Shown: positions 42,062-50,437 of the stretch, piece by piece
Layout of the letters: the number at the start of each line of letters is the position of its first letter
Numbering within the stretch: position 1 is the stretch's first letter
Origin: CBDBON01 sp965208395
GTDB taxonomy: Bacteria > Chloroflexota > Dehalococcoidia > Lucifugimonadales > CBDBON01
Assembly: GCA_965208395.1 (NCBI GenBank)
Contig: CBDBON010000003.1
Span: forward strand, 1,488,001-1,552,000
Length of the DNA: 64,000 nucleotides
Direction: 5' to 3'
Translations under genes and position numbers: made by a program
The notes under the pieces: generated by a model
Told to the model about the DNA's origin: nothing
Database searches by the model: none
Seen by the model: only the letters and a program-made list of their open reading frames with translations

Positions 42062-42865
42062 TTAGACGTCGCCGGAGCTAGCGGCTTCAGGCGATGTCGA
42101 TAGCAGTTGATGGGAGGCGAAGAGTCCGGCCTGCCTCTTGCCTTTAAGCCGGTAGCTCTCGCCTCGGATGTTGAGGACGTGGCTGTGGTGCAGCAGCCGG
42201 TCCAGGATGGCCGAGGCGATGACGGTATCGCCCAGAAGCTCACCCCACTCGGCGAAGCCCTTGTTGGAGGTGAGGATGATGCTGCCCCGCTCATAGCGAG
42301 CCGACACCAGGGTGAAGAAGGCGGTGGAGGCGTCCCGGTCGTAAGGCCAGATGCCGAACTCGTCCACGATGAGTAGCTTGGGCGACAGGTAGACCCGCAT
42401 GCGCCGTTGGAGGTTGTTCTCCACCCTGGCCTTCCTCAGGTCCTCCATCAGGTCGTAGGCTCGGACGAAGTAGGCCCCCTGGCTCTTCTCGATGGCCTTG
42501 AGCGCTAGGGCCACCGCCAGATGGGTCTTGCCCACACCTGGCGGTCCCAGGAGCAGCAGGTTGGTGGCTTCAGCGACGAAGGACAGGCCGGCCAGTTCCC
42601 GCACCTGTCGCTCGTCGATGGAGGGCTGGAACGAGAAGTCGAACTGCTCCAAGGTCCGGTGGAAGGGGAGGTGAGCCAGCTTCGTCCTGGTGGACATGTA
42701 CCGCTCCTTCCGGGCGGCCACTTCCACGCCGAGTAGCTCTGCCAGCATCTCGGGGTAGGTCAGTTTCTTGGTGGCCGCAGCGTCCAGGGAGTTGTCCAGG
42801 GCTTCGACGGCCTGCTTGAGGCCCAGCGTCTCCAGGTGCTGGCGAGCCTGTTCCAGCGCGATCAT
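42062..42865 (-). CDS. istB: IS21-family helper ATPase IstB (type 2, copy 1)
   Basis: 267 residues. Walker A GPPGVGKTHLAVALA and Walker B LLIVDEFGIWPY. DnaC-like AAA+. It overlaps the istA stop by 4 bp. Protein sequence is identical to copy 2. Confidence 0.93.
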   Translation of the reverse strand: MIALEQARQHLETLGLKQAVEALDNSLDAAATKKLTYPEMLAELLGVEVAARKERYMSTRTKLAHLPFHRTLEQFDFSFQPSIDERQVRELAGLSFVAEATNLLLLGPPGVGKTHLAVALALKAIEKSQGAYFVRAYDLMEDLRKARVENNLQRRMRVYLSPKLLIVDEFGIWPYDRDASTAFFTLVSARYERGSIILTSNKGFAEWGELLGDTVIASAILDRLLHHSHVLNIRGESYRLKGKRQAGLFASHQLLSTSPEAASSGDV

Positions 42866-44097
42866 CGCCCACCTCCCACCGCTGCCAACTCGTACACCTC
42901 CAGGGAGCGGCGCTCCACTTGGCCCACAGGGATCTGCACCGCCACGGCTTCCTTACGAGGACGATCATCGCCGCCGGGCAGTCCGTCCCACTGGCCCGGC
43001 AGTGTGAGGCGCTGACCGGTCCGCTGGGCTTGGGGATGCACCGCCAGCCGCACGTCGCCCGACCAGACCTCCACCGTACCGGCCCGCACACCCACCTGGA
43101 CCGTCGAACCCGCCCAGCTCCAGGGCACGCCGTAGCGAGACCTCTCCCAGTGGACGTAGCCGTCCCTGGCCACCTTCCGCTCCTCCCGCATGTAGGGCGC
43201 AAGGCCCGAACGCGGCGGCAGGCTGCCCAGGTGGGCGAGCTCCTCAGCCAGCATCTCTCGGGGGACCCGGTGCGTCGTCCCATGGACTCGCCGATTGGCC
43301 ACCGCATCGCACCACTCCAGGGCCTGGCGGTTCATGTCTGCGTCGTCGGTGAAGCGGACACCGGGCCACAGGTTGCCCCGGACGTACTTCACGCCGCTCT
43401 CCACCTTGCCCTTCGTCTGCGCTCGGTAGGGTCGGCACAGACGGAGGTCGAAGCCCATTCGCAGTGAGAAGTCCAGCATCCGGCTGTTCCACTCCGGCCT
43501 GCCCTCCCTGTCACGCCCCAGGACCACCACCTTGGCGTTGTCGTACAGGCAGCGGCGGGGAACACCACCGAAGTACTCGAAGGCGTTCAGATGGCACCTG
43601 ATGAAGGTCGCCACGTCGGCGCGCCGGACGAACTCCACGTAGATGGTCCGAGACCAGCTCAGCACCATCACGAAGGCCCAGACCCGGTGCTTGCGCCCGT
43701 CCTCTCCGACATAGGCGAAGCTGCCCCAGTCCACCTGTGCCTGCTCGCCTGGCGCCGTCTCGAACCGCACCGTCGCACGGGGCTGACGCGGCCGACGCCG
43801 AGGCCGCACGTAGTTGGTCAGCGTCGGATAGCTGCCGTCGTAGCCCAACTCCCGGATCTCCCGCAGCAGCACCACGCAGTTGTCCACTCCCGCCGACAGC
43901 CGACCATCTATGTGACCCTTGTATGGGTCCAGCTTCGACCCCTGCTTCTCTCGCCGCTTGGCCTTGGGCACCTCGTCGGAGCGCACGTACTTGCGCACGG
44001 TGTTCCGGGAAATCCCCAACTCCCTCGATATCCCTCGGATCGAGCTTCCATCGCCCTTCAACTCGTATAACTCTCTCACTAACCCACCTCCTATCAT
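42862..44097 (-). CDS. istA: IS21-family transposase IstA (type 2, copy 1)
   Basis: 411 residues. HTH IRGISRELGISRNTVRKYVR, and integrase core with VDWGSFAY, LYDNAKVVV and TKGKVESGV acidic positions. Identical to copy 2, so it is probably active or recently active. Confidence 0.93.
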   Translation of the reverse strand: MIGGGLVRELYELKGDGSSIRGISRELGISRNTVRKYVRSDEVPKAKRREKQGSKLDPYKGHIDGRLSAGVDNCVVLLREIRELGYDGSYPTLTNYVRPRRRPRQPRATVRFETAPGEQAQVDWGSFAYVGEDGRKHRVWAFVMVLSWSRTIYVEFVRRADVATFIRCHLNAFEYFGGVPRRCLYDNAKVVVLGRDREGRPEWNSRMLDFSLRMGFDLRLCRPYRAQTKGKVESGVKYVRGNLWPGVRFTDDADMNRQALEWCDAVANRRVHGTTHRVPREMLAEELAHLGSLPPRSGLAPYMREERKVARDGYVHWERSRYGVPWSWAGSTVQVGVRAGTVEVWSGDVRLAVHPQAQRTGQRLTLPGQWDGLPGGDDRPRKEAVAVQIPVGQVERRSLEVYELAAVGGGR

Positions 44098-44216
44098 TTG
44101 ACTTGCTGCACCTCCTAATCGGTTTCCCGACGAAGATGCGTCCGCTATCGGGGTGGGTCAATTCCAAATTAGCGCTACTGGGTCAGTTTAGAGTTAGCAC
44201 TAACAACCGCTCTGGA

Positions 44217-44861
44217 CTGCCGGGGCAGGCCCCGCAGGTAGTTTGTAGTAGGCCGGAGACGTGGCATTCGGGTATGGCGTTACAGGGAACGGCTCCGGAG
44301 TGCATCGTTTCGATGCACGTGGGTAGGCGCTTCGCCGTAGGGCATAGCCCTGGACCGGCGTTTTCGCCGGTGAGCACAAGGGGTCTGGGGATAATTCCCC
44401 AGGAGCCTTCCAAGAGTGGAGGGATGAGAGGGTGGTTGACTCTTACGGGCCTCGCTTGCGAGGTTGGTGGATGAGGGGACTTTTGAGCGCGGCCGGTGTG
44501 GCCGCACAGTCTCCGAGTCCGCACGTGCCGCTGTTCATGACGGTGCAGTCTGAGATGGTGTCTGGTCGTCAGTCGTCCAGGCGTCCGGCGCGCACTCCGC
44601 AGTTTGTCGTCGTTTCAGTCACGGTCCGTTGCAGCTCGTGCCGTTCTGGAGAGGATGCGGAGGGTAGCGTCTGTCGTGTTGGTCTCCGTGAGGGCGTGAT
44701 CGACCTGGGCGTGTCATTCTATTGGACGGCTGTTGAAGGCGGCCTGGGGCGGAGGCACTTGGCGGAGCCGGAGAGCCTTTCGCGTGGTAGAGCGGCCCCC
44801 GCAGGCGAAGGGGCGGGGCCGGGCTTGCCCGCCCCGCCCGGGCCGCTCGGAGCGTGGCTCC
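44217..44861. other. Hairpin-dense non-coding tract 2 (candidate structured RNA or origin)
   Basis: Ten or so perfect short-loop stems: 44,221-44,234 CGGGGC/GCCCCG; 44,300-44,318 GTGCATCG TTT CGATGCAC; 44,326-44,336 GGCG CTT CGCC; 44,339-44,351 AGGGC ATA GCCCT; 44,354-44,371 ACCGGCG TTTT CGCCGGT; 44,385-44,402 CTGGGGA/TCCCCAG; 44,450-44,463 CCTCGC TT GCGAGG; 44,489-44,505 GCGGCC/GGCCGC; a long GC stem at 44,811-44,839 inside an outer stem AGCGGCCC/GGGCCGCT (44,791, 44,840); 44,849-44,861 GGAGC GTG GCTCC. ORFs here are long only because stops are rare, and none looks like protein. Confidence 0.5.
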
Positions 44862-45449
44862 CGGCCGCCTGTTGCAGCCGGTGGACGTGTCCTGGTCGGT
44901 CGCGCGTGAGTGGGGAGCTTTCGGCAGCGCCTTCGCATCCTGGGAGACGGTCAGCTGTTCGGCCTGTGGTCGAACAGTCTGCCGGTCGGACGGCACGAGC
45001 TGCATCTTTTGCGCCTCGGCGTGCGGTATGGGTCAGGTTGTAGCTGAAGCCCTATCCGTCCGACGGGGCGCGTCAACCTCCATGCTGGGGAGCAGCAACC
45101 GCTTTCGAAGCAGGTTGCCGGGCTGCAATTCTATGATGGATCCCGTTAGCTCCGTAGCTGGAGGGCCTTCCTCACCTACAGGATCCGGCTATGGTCCTGG
45201 CCGGTGGAGGAGGCGCTGAGGCTGGCCTTCGACTATGTGGATGAGTGCGGTACGGACATGTGTTCTGCCAGGCGTGCACGTCCTGGCGAGGCTGGATTGG
45301 TCTGGGCGACGCGTACTGGGTCTATTTGACAGTAGGGCATCGGTTATGGTATTCACTGGCCGTATGCCGCTTAATTTATACCATCTGTTCTGTTTTAAGA
45401 GTCTTTCCAACACATTATGTGGTGGAAAACTCGAAAGGGAGGCTGCTTG
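44862..45449. other. Stretch without a convincing gene
   Basis: Several overlapping short frames exist (for example one with VSCSACGRTV at about 44,940-44,970, and one with EEALRLAFDYVDECG near 45,215-45,260), but none has both a start with a ribosome-binding site and consistent length. These may be decayed genes. Confidence 0.3.
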
Positions 45450-45881
45450 GTGGCTGTTCAAGAGTTGAAGATCAAGAGTGCGAAGTGTAGTTTCCCGCGG
45501 AAATTCGGTGATATGTCAGCGTGCTGTATCTGCGGGAAGGCCTTGAAGGGCTGCCCGCACCGTACGGTGGATGCGCTGGCTCATGTTGAGCGAGTGCATG
45601 GTGACTTTAGAACGGGCAATCTATTAAGGGCGATCCTCGGGTGCGTTGTGGCGGGTTCGAGGAGCGTCCCGCCTGGTCTTGAGCACTTTGGAGGTCTCGA
45701 TGCAGCCTGTGGGATGCATCTGGAATATACGGCCTCCGTCCAGATGCCTACACTCGGACACTATCGCTGGCATGTCGTTTATGAGCATGTCAGGAAGGGA
45801 CGGTGTCGGGATCTGGAAGCGTGTAGTCGTGATCTGTTGGGATTTGGAGGCAACGGTTTGAAGGAAGTTCTGCTCAGTTGA
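45450..45881 (+). CDS. Hypothetical protein with a Cys/His zinc-finger-like segment
   Basis: 143 residues from GTG 45,450 (GGGAGG 7 bp upstream). The segment CCICGKALKGCPHRTVDALA, then HVERVH, has the spacing of a C2H2-like or C2HC finger. The rest is unremarkable. It lies before the HUH replication gene on the same strand, so it may be an accessory DNA-binding protein. No family recognised. Confidence 0.55.
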   Translation: MAVQELKIKSAKCSFPRKFGDMSACCICGKALKGCPHRTVDALAHVERVHGDFRTGNLLRAILGCVVAGSRSVPPGLEHFGGLDAACGMHLEYTASVQMPTLGHYRWHVVYEHVRKGRCRDLEACSRDLLGFGGNGLKEVLLS

Positions 45882-46085
45882 GCTGGAGGTAGGTCCTGCG
45901 GCTCAGGTGTTAGAGCACCTGAGCCTGGAATAGCCGAGCCCTAATTCAGTAGAAGGTTGTATATGCAGGCGCGGTGCGTCTGCGTATGGGCGTGTTCGGT
46001 GCAGGACCTTTGGCATTGTACAGGGTATGTCAAGCGCTGGGCCGGGTACGGAACAGTGCGCCCTGTACCTGGAAGGAGACTTTGG

Positions 46086-47576
46086 ATGAGGACTGGCTGG
46101 TTGAAGCTCAGCTTCTTTGAAGGGGTCATCGGAGCTATGCCGATGGGTCTCCGGTCTCTTTCCGGCCTGCTCGTATTTAGCGTAGTCTTCGGGCTTCCGG
46201 TCGGCTTTCTCCTGGCGGAGATGCTGGAGGCCTATGTTGGCCTTGGCGTCGTAGCCGGAGGCGTTGTCGGCCTTTCAGGCGGCCTTCTATTGGGAGGCTG
46301 GCTGGCTCTGAGTGTTGGAGCCTGGGCCAGGCGGGTTGGGGTCGTCCTGGCTCTGGTGGTTCTTGCTTCGGTCAGCTCTTCGGCTGTTGCCGTGGCGATG
46401 ATGGCTGGTGTGCCGGAAGGCGTCAGGTCTTCGAAGAGGATAGTCTGTCTGGTTGACGAGATGGGTCAGGGAGCTGGTTGCGGATTCCCTGGGCCTATCG
46501 TCACGAAACATCCTGCTAAGGTGACATGCCAGTCGTGCTCGCTGACTGACCTCCAGGTTATTGAGCCTTGGATCAGCTGCAATGATCCTCGGGTTCCTGC
46601 TTCCGAGCCTTCGATCAGCTACGGTCCCGGACTGGTGGCAGAGCTGAGGGGCCGCGGCTTTGACCGGTTGAAGCCTGCCGATTGCGTCAACTGTCCGAGG
46701 ACGGAGTCCGATCGCGGATACCTGCTCTGTGTGAGCAGGTATGGGCAAGGGCACCAGGTGTATGGCCGATTGCCAGGCGAGGAGGGCTGGTCATATCTCG
46801 GTGGGCATGCTCAGCTGGATAAGGCGCGTGCGCTGGCATCGTCTGTATTGCAGTGGCAGGACAGGGAGGATGGCGAGCGTATCTGGCTTGACACGTTGAC
46901 GTTTACGGACCGTGTGCGAGCTGATGGGACGTGGGGACCGCCGAGTGTTCAGTATGGCCGCAAGAAGGTTGAAGAGTTCATAGAGAGGCTTCGCGGCCGG
47001 ATGAGTTCGTGGTTGATCACAGAGGAGTACGGTGCTCTTGGGCATCGTCTCCACTATCACTGTGTGATATGTGCGGATAGATCCATTGGTACGGCTGAGC
47101 TCCGGGCTGCATGGCCTGGAGGCGCGACGGTGATTCCTGCGACTGCGGACCGTCCTCGTATGGTTATTCCTTCGTCTCAGCCTCGTGTGGTGGACATCGT
47201 TGAGGCTGCGGTGGTCTATGTCTTGAAATACTGCTTCAAGGATTACGAGTCGGGTCGGCCGTTCTATGCGGGCAAGCAAGATGGGCAGTCGAGCTTTGCT
47301 GCTCCTGAACGGTTCCGGCCTCGGGGGCATCGGCTGAATGGCTCGAAGCTGACGTGGGTCACGGAACACAACCAGGGTGAGCGGTTCGACTATGGGAAAC
47401 CTCCTGACCCGACGAGAGTTGGTGCTACTAGGTCCCTGAAGATAAGCAGGCGTGATAAGGCTCTGGCAAAGCGACTCGTGCGCGCCGGTTTTCATGAAGG
47501 TATGGACCGGCGTGTGTTGATGGCGGCATATGCTGACGTTAAGGTGCGGCCTGAAGAGCCGGGGTTGCTGTTCTAG
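46086..47576 (+). CDS. HUH replication initiator with N-terminal membrane helices
   Basis: 496 residues from ATG 46,086, with AAGGAG 7 bp upstream. Three hydrophobic segments (about 23-45, 50-78, 83-106), Cys pairs (CQSC 148-151, CVNC 200-203), then an HUH-type Rep domain: LTFTDR (271-276), TEEYGALGHRLHYHCVI (312-328, His323-Tyr-His325) and VYVLKYCFKDY (377-387, catalytic Tyr378 or 382). The Rep motifs resemble microvirus/filamentous phage-type initiators. Membrane fusion of an HUH nuclease is unusual. It is the right-most gene of the element and may drive rolling-circle replication of the excised circle. Confidence 0.7.
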   Translation: MRTGWLKLSFFEGVIGAMPMGLRSLSGLLVFSVVFGLPVGFLLAEMLEAYVGLGVVAGGVVGLSGGLLLGGWLALSVGAWARRVGVVLALVVLASVSSSAVAVAMMAGVPEGVRSSKRIVCLVDEMGQGAGCGFPGPIVTKHPAKVTCQSCSLTDLQVIEPWISCNDPRVPASEPSISYGPGLVAELRGRGFDRLKPADCVNCPRTESDRGYLLCVSRYGQGHQVYGRLPGEEGWSYLGGHAQLDKARALASSVLQWQDREDGERIWLDTLTFTDRVRADGTWGPPSVQYGRKKVEEFIERLRGRMSSWLITEEYGALGHRLHYHCVICADRSIGTAELRAAWPGGATVIPATADRPRMVIPSSQPRVVDIVEAAVVYVLKYCFKDYESGRPFYAGKQDGQSSFAAPERFRPRGHRLNGSKLTWVTEHNQGERFDYGKPPDPTRVGATRSLKISRRDKALAKRLVRAGFHEGMDRRVLMAAYADVKVRPEEPGLLF

Positions 47577-47896
47577 GTTGAACGTGATCGCTTCCGGCTG
47601 AGGCCGCATGAATCGGTGGCCGGGAGCGATGTGGAGCCTGCTGGGACTTGCGGTCCTGGCAAGAGCGGATGGGACGGTTGTTATAAGCCGTGCTGGTGGC
47701 GGCTATGATCCGTCTGGCGCGCGCTGATTACGGGTGCCGAGTCTTTGGGACTCCTGTGCTCTTTTCGGTGAGGAGGGTCGTGATGGAGGAGCGGTTTAGC
47801 CGATGCGGAGTGGTCGCGATCCCTCGGCTTCGAGCGCAGCTCGAAGCGCTTGACTAGGCTAGCTGCGTCCGTCTATAGACGGACGGCGTTGAACTG
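47577..47896. other. Right end of the element, non-coding with dyads
   Basis: Contains a 9-bp stem with GCA loop at 47,827-47,847 (GCTTCGAGC/GCTCGAAGC) and a perfect 18-bp palindrome at 47,867-47,884 (GTCCGTCTATAGACGGAC), 12 bp before the right junction repeat. These could bind the recombinase or act as replication or transfer sites. No gene seen. Confidence 0.55.
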
Positions 47897-47903
47897 GGGG
47901 GAA
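47897..47903. repeat. Right junction repeat (putative attR core)
   Basis: GGGGGAA, matching 23,962-23,968. The six-G run here compared with five at the left leaves one base of ambiguity. Confidence 0.6.
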
Positions 47904-49005
47904 CATCGCCCTGACCCTACCGTTCGGGTGGCTCGCCTCCCGGCTCCGGCCCAAGCCGCTGACCACGGCGACCCTGGCGATCGGTACGGCTTGCCTGCTC
48001 CTGCAGGGCTGGGCCCCGGTCTTCGCGGTGCTCATCCTGGGCCGGCTCGCGTTCGGCATCTCGATCATCGCGCGGGAGCCCGCGCGGGCCCTTCTCATCC
48101 ACCAGTGGTTCCCTCCGCGAGAGGCCATCCTGGCCAACAGCATCTCCAGCATGATGTTCGGACTTGTCGTCGGCTCCGGCCTCGTCGCCACTCCGCTGAT
48201 CCTCGAGGCCGTCGCTGAGGACTGGAGGCTGGTGCTGCGGATATTCGGCGCTCTGTTTGCCGCGCTGACCGTCATGTGGATCGTGCTCGGCCGGGAGCGG
48301 CACTCGCAGACCCGGGGCCAGGAGGACGGCGCGTGGGGTGTCGGACTCCTCCGGTCCGCGCTCTCCCACAGGGACCTCTGGATAGGCGGAGGGGGCTTCA
48401 TTGGAGCCACTCTGGTGTGGTCCGCGTTCCTTAACTTCTATCCGACCATGATGCTGGACGTCCACGGCCTGCCTCTGCGATGGTCGGGCGCGCTCCTGGC
48501 GATCGGCATCTTCGTCGGCGGCATATCAGGACTCGGCCTCAGCTACTCCGTGATGAACTTCGGCGGCCGCAGAAGGGTTCTCCAGCTTGCCAGCGCGGCC
48601 ATGACGGCCTCCTACGTCGGCATGACGCTCACCGGCTCCATACCGCTGCTCATCTCCCTGTCTGTCCTTAACGGAATGGCTTGGGGGATGTACCCCGTGC
48701 TCTACACCGTCCCCTTCCACCTGCCCGGCATACGCCCGCGTGAGATCGTCTTGAGCGTCTCCGCGTTGATGACGATGATCGCCGTGGGCACTGGGACCGG
48801 TCCCGTCGTGGCCGGCCTCCTCCAGGAGGCCGTGGGCGACCTGTCCCGGACGCTGCTCATCATGGCGTTCGCTCCGCTCAGCCTGCTCATCGCGGGAACG
48901 GCTCTGCGCTCGACGTCGGAGCCGGGCATGCGCTCGTCCCGCGAGAGAGGCGCCGTCTCCACCGTGGACCCGGGCGGGTCGCGTGACCGGAAGACGCGGC
49001 CGTGA
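47902..49005 (+). pseudogene. MFS transporter, 3' fragment
   Basis: In-frame continuation of the 5' fragment: NIALTLPFGWLASRLRPK (47,902 onward), about ten further helices (for example LILGRLAFGISI), ending DPGGSRDRKTRP. A GTG at 48,028 could in principle start a truncated protein, but the first helices would be missing. The transporter is presumably inactive while the element is integrated, and restored on excision. The stop overlaps the next start by 4 bases. Confidence 0.85.
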
Positions 49006-50288
49006 GGCTGAGGACGAAGCGCTCGGCCCCGCCGCCGAGCCGCGTCTCTAGGAGGCGCGGCCCGCTCTCCGGTCTGGTTCGGCACCCGGTCTTCGAGTCG
49101 CTGCGGTACCGTGACTTCCAATGGATGTGGGCGGGCTCATTCGTCTCGTACATGGCCATGAACATGCAGATGATCACGCGAAGCTGGCTCGTCGTGAGGC
49201 TGACGGACGACTCGCCTCTGTATCTCAGTCTCACGATGGTCTCGTTCGCCGTGCCGGTCACCTTCGTCTCTCTGATCGGAGGAGCTTTGGCCGACAGGGT
49301 GCCGAGAAGACGGCTCGTGATCATGAGCCAGAGCGGCAACGCCCTGATGACTCTGATGCTCGCGCTCCTGGACGTCACCGGCGTGGTGAACTTCTGGCAC
49401 GTGATGGCCATGGGGGTGGTCAACGGATCTCTGATGGCGTTCAACATGCCCAGCCGGCAGGCGATCATCTCTGAGATCGTTCCTGAGCGAAGGCTGATGA
49501 ACGCCATCTCGCTGAACAACTCCAGCATGAACCTGACGAGGGTCGTCGGACCGGCGCTTGCGGGCTTCCTCATCCTGCTGGTCGACACCGCGGGCGTCTT
49601 CTTCATCGTCTCGGCCATCTACCTCTTCTCTACTCTCTCAATGTTGATGGTCCGTGTCGGAACGGAGCCGGCGGGACGGTCTGGTAAGGGAATGACGGGC
49701 GACATCCGTGAGGGACTCGCCTACGCCATAGGCGACCGCACGCTCAGGGGGCTGATAATCATGAACTTCATCCCCGTCCTGTTCGGCTTCTCCTACTATG
49801 CCCTTCTCCCGGCGTGGGCGCGCGAGGCGCTCGATGTACAGTCAGACGATCTTGGGATACTGATGATGCTCATGGGGGTCGGCGCGCTTGCCGGCACCCT
49901 CATCCTGGCTTCGATGGGCTCCTTCAGGCGGCGCGGCGGCGTCCTTCTCATCTCCTGCCTCGTCTGGGGCATCACCCTTGCGGTATTCGCACGCATGGAG
50001 AGCTTCGCCTCCACGGTCCCGCTTCTCATCTTCATCGGCCTCGTGAGCTCCGCCTTCATGTCGTTGAACATGACCCTGACGCAGGTCTACTCCGAACCTC
50101 ACATGCGGGGACGGGTGATGAGCATTACGATGATGAGCTTCGGTCTGATGCCGCTGAGCGCCGTGCCGTTCGGACTGCTCGCCGAGTTCACCAACACCCC
50201 CTTCGCCCTCATGATCAGCGGCATCCTGCTCGCCGTCTTTACCCTGGTCTTCTCCGTCGCCTATCCGAGCTTCCGCAGAATCGCGTAG
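49002..50288 (+). CDS. MFS transporter (MFS_3 / enterobactin-exporter-like)
   Basis: 428 residues with twelve predicted helices. Start GTG at 49,002 overlaps the stop of the previous gene (GTGA). Visible: FRYRDFQWMW-like entry (YRDFQWMWAGSFVSYMA), GALADRVPRRRLV in the 2-3 loop, and an N-terminal basic tail. The family exports siderophores or other small molecules. The natural operon (MFS-MFS) is broken by the mobile element, so this gene may depend on transcription from inside the element. Confidence 0.88.
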   Translation: MRLRTKRSAPPPSRVSRRRGPLSGLVRHPVFESLRYRDFQWMWAGSFVSYMAMNMQMITRSWLVVRLTDDSPLYLSLTMVSFAVPVTFVSLIGGALADRVPRRRLVIMSQSGNALMTLMLALLDVTGVVNFWHVMAMGVVNGSLMAFNMPSRQAIISEIVPERRLMNAISLNNSSMNLTRVVGPALAGFLILLVDTAGVFFIVSAIYLFSTLSMLMVRVGTEPAGRSGKGMTGDIREGLAYAIGDRTLRGLIIMNFIPVLFGFSYYALLPAWAREALDVQSDDLGILMMLMGVGALAGTLILASMGSFRRRGGVLLISCLVWGITLAVFARMESFASTVPLLIFIGLVSSAFMSLNMTLTQVYSEPHMRGRVMSITMMSFGLMPLSAVPFGLLAEFTNTPFALMISGILLAVFTLVFSVAYPSFRRIA

Positions 50289-50300
50289 GCGGGCCGGCCC

Positions 50301-50334
50301 GTTCGCCTGCCCCGCACTTGATGCGGGGGCGAAC
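50301..50334. repeat. Palindromic terminator-like repeat
   Basis: Inner stem CCCGCA/TGCGGG around CTTGA, outer GTTCGCC/GGCGAAC. Same class as the dyad at 10,359-10,375. Lies 13 bp after the MFS stop. Confidence 0.55.
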
Positions 50335-50437
50335 GGACACACGTCGAGCCCTACCGGTTACCAGGGGACGTTCTTTGTTGCGGGGCCCAGACCGATGCCT
50401 TAGAATCGGGCCCACCCAACCGCCATTCCGCCCGGAG

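Larger units (their letters stand above)
41960..44205. mobile_element. IS21-family insertion sequence (type 2), copy 1, 2,246 bp
   Basis: Ends are TGTCAATGCTAAG and, from the right, TGTTAGTGCTAAC. Internal repeats of the same motif (GCTAA..TT.GAA.TGACCC) lie at 41,960, 41,991, 44,155 and 44,180, the multiple terminal repeats typical of IS21. No target duplication is visible (left flank ends GTCG, right begins ACCG). It appears identical to the copy at 56,891-59,136 and has the same orientation. Confidence 0.9.
23962..47903. mobile_element. 23.9-kb integrated element inserted in an MFS gene
   Basis: Bounded by GGGGGAA at 23,962-23,968 and 47,897-47,903, period 23,935 bp. Removing one period restores an uninterrupted MFS reading frame. 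It encodes a tyrosine recombinase at the left end and an HUH replication protein at the right end. The cargo comprises metalloproteases, PrkA, lipoproteins, a DUF4326 operon, zinc-ribbon proteins and two IS21-family elements. Codon choice in the recombinase-side genes (many T-ending codons) differs from the flanking C-ending host genes. There are no capsid or conjugation genes, so self-transfer is not evident. Confidence 0.85.

Noticed and set aside
44432..45043. 203-codon plus ORF over the hairpin-rich tract
   Set aside because: Composition is Pro/Arg/Ser-rich and unlike a protein; stems interrupt it throughout.
48028..49005. A separate short MFS gene starting at GTG 48,028
   Set aside because: Its frame continues upstream to 47,902 with MFS sequence that joins the fragment at 23,966, so it is the broken 3' half.
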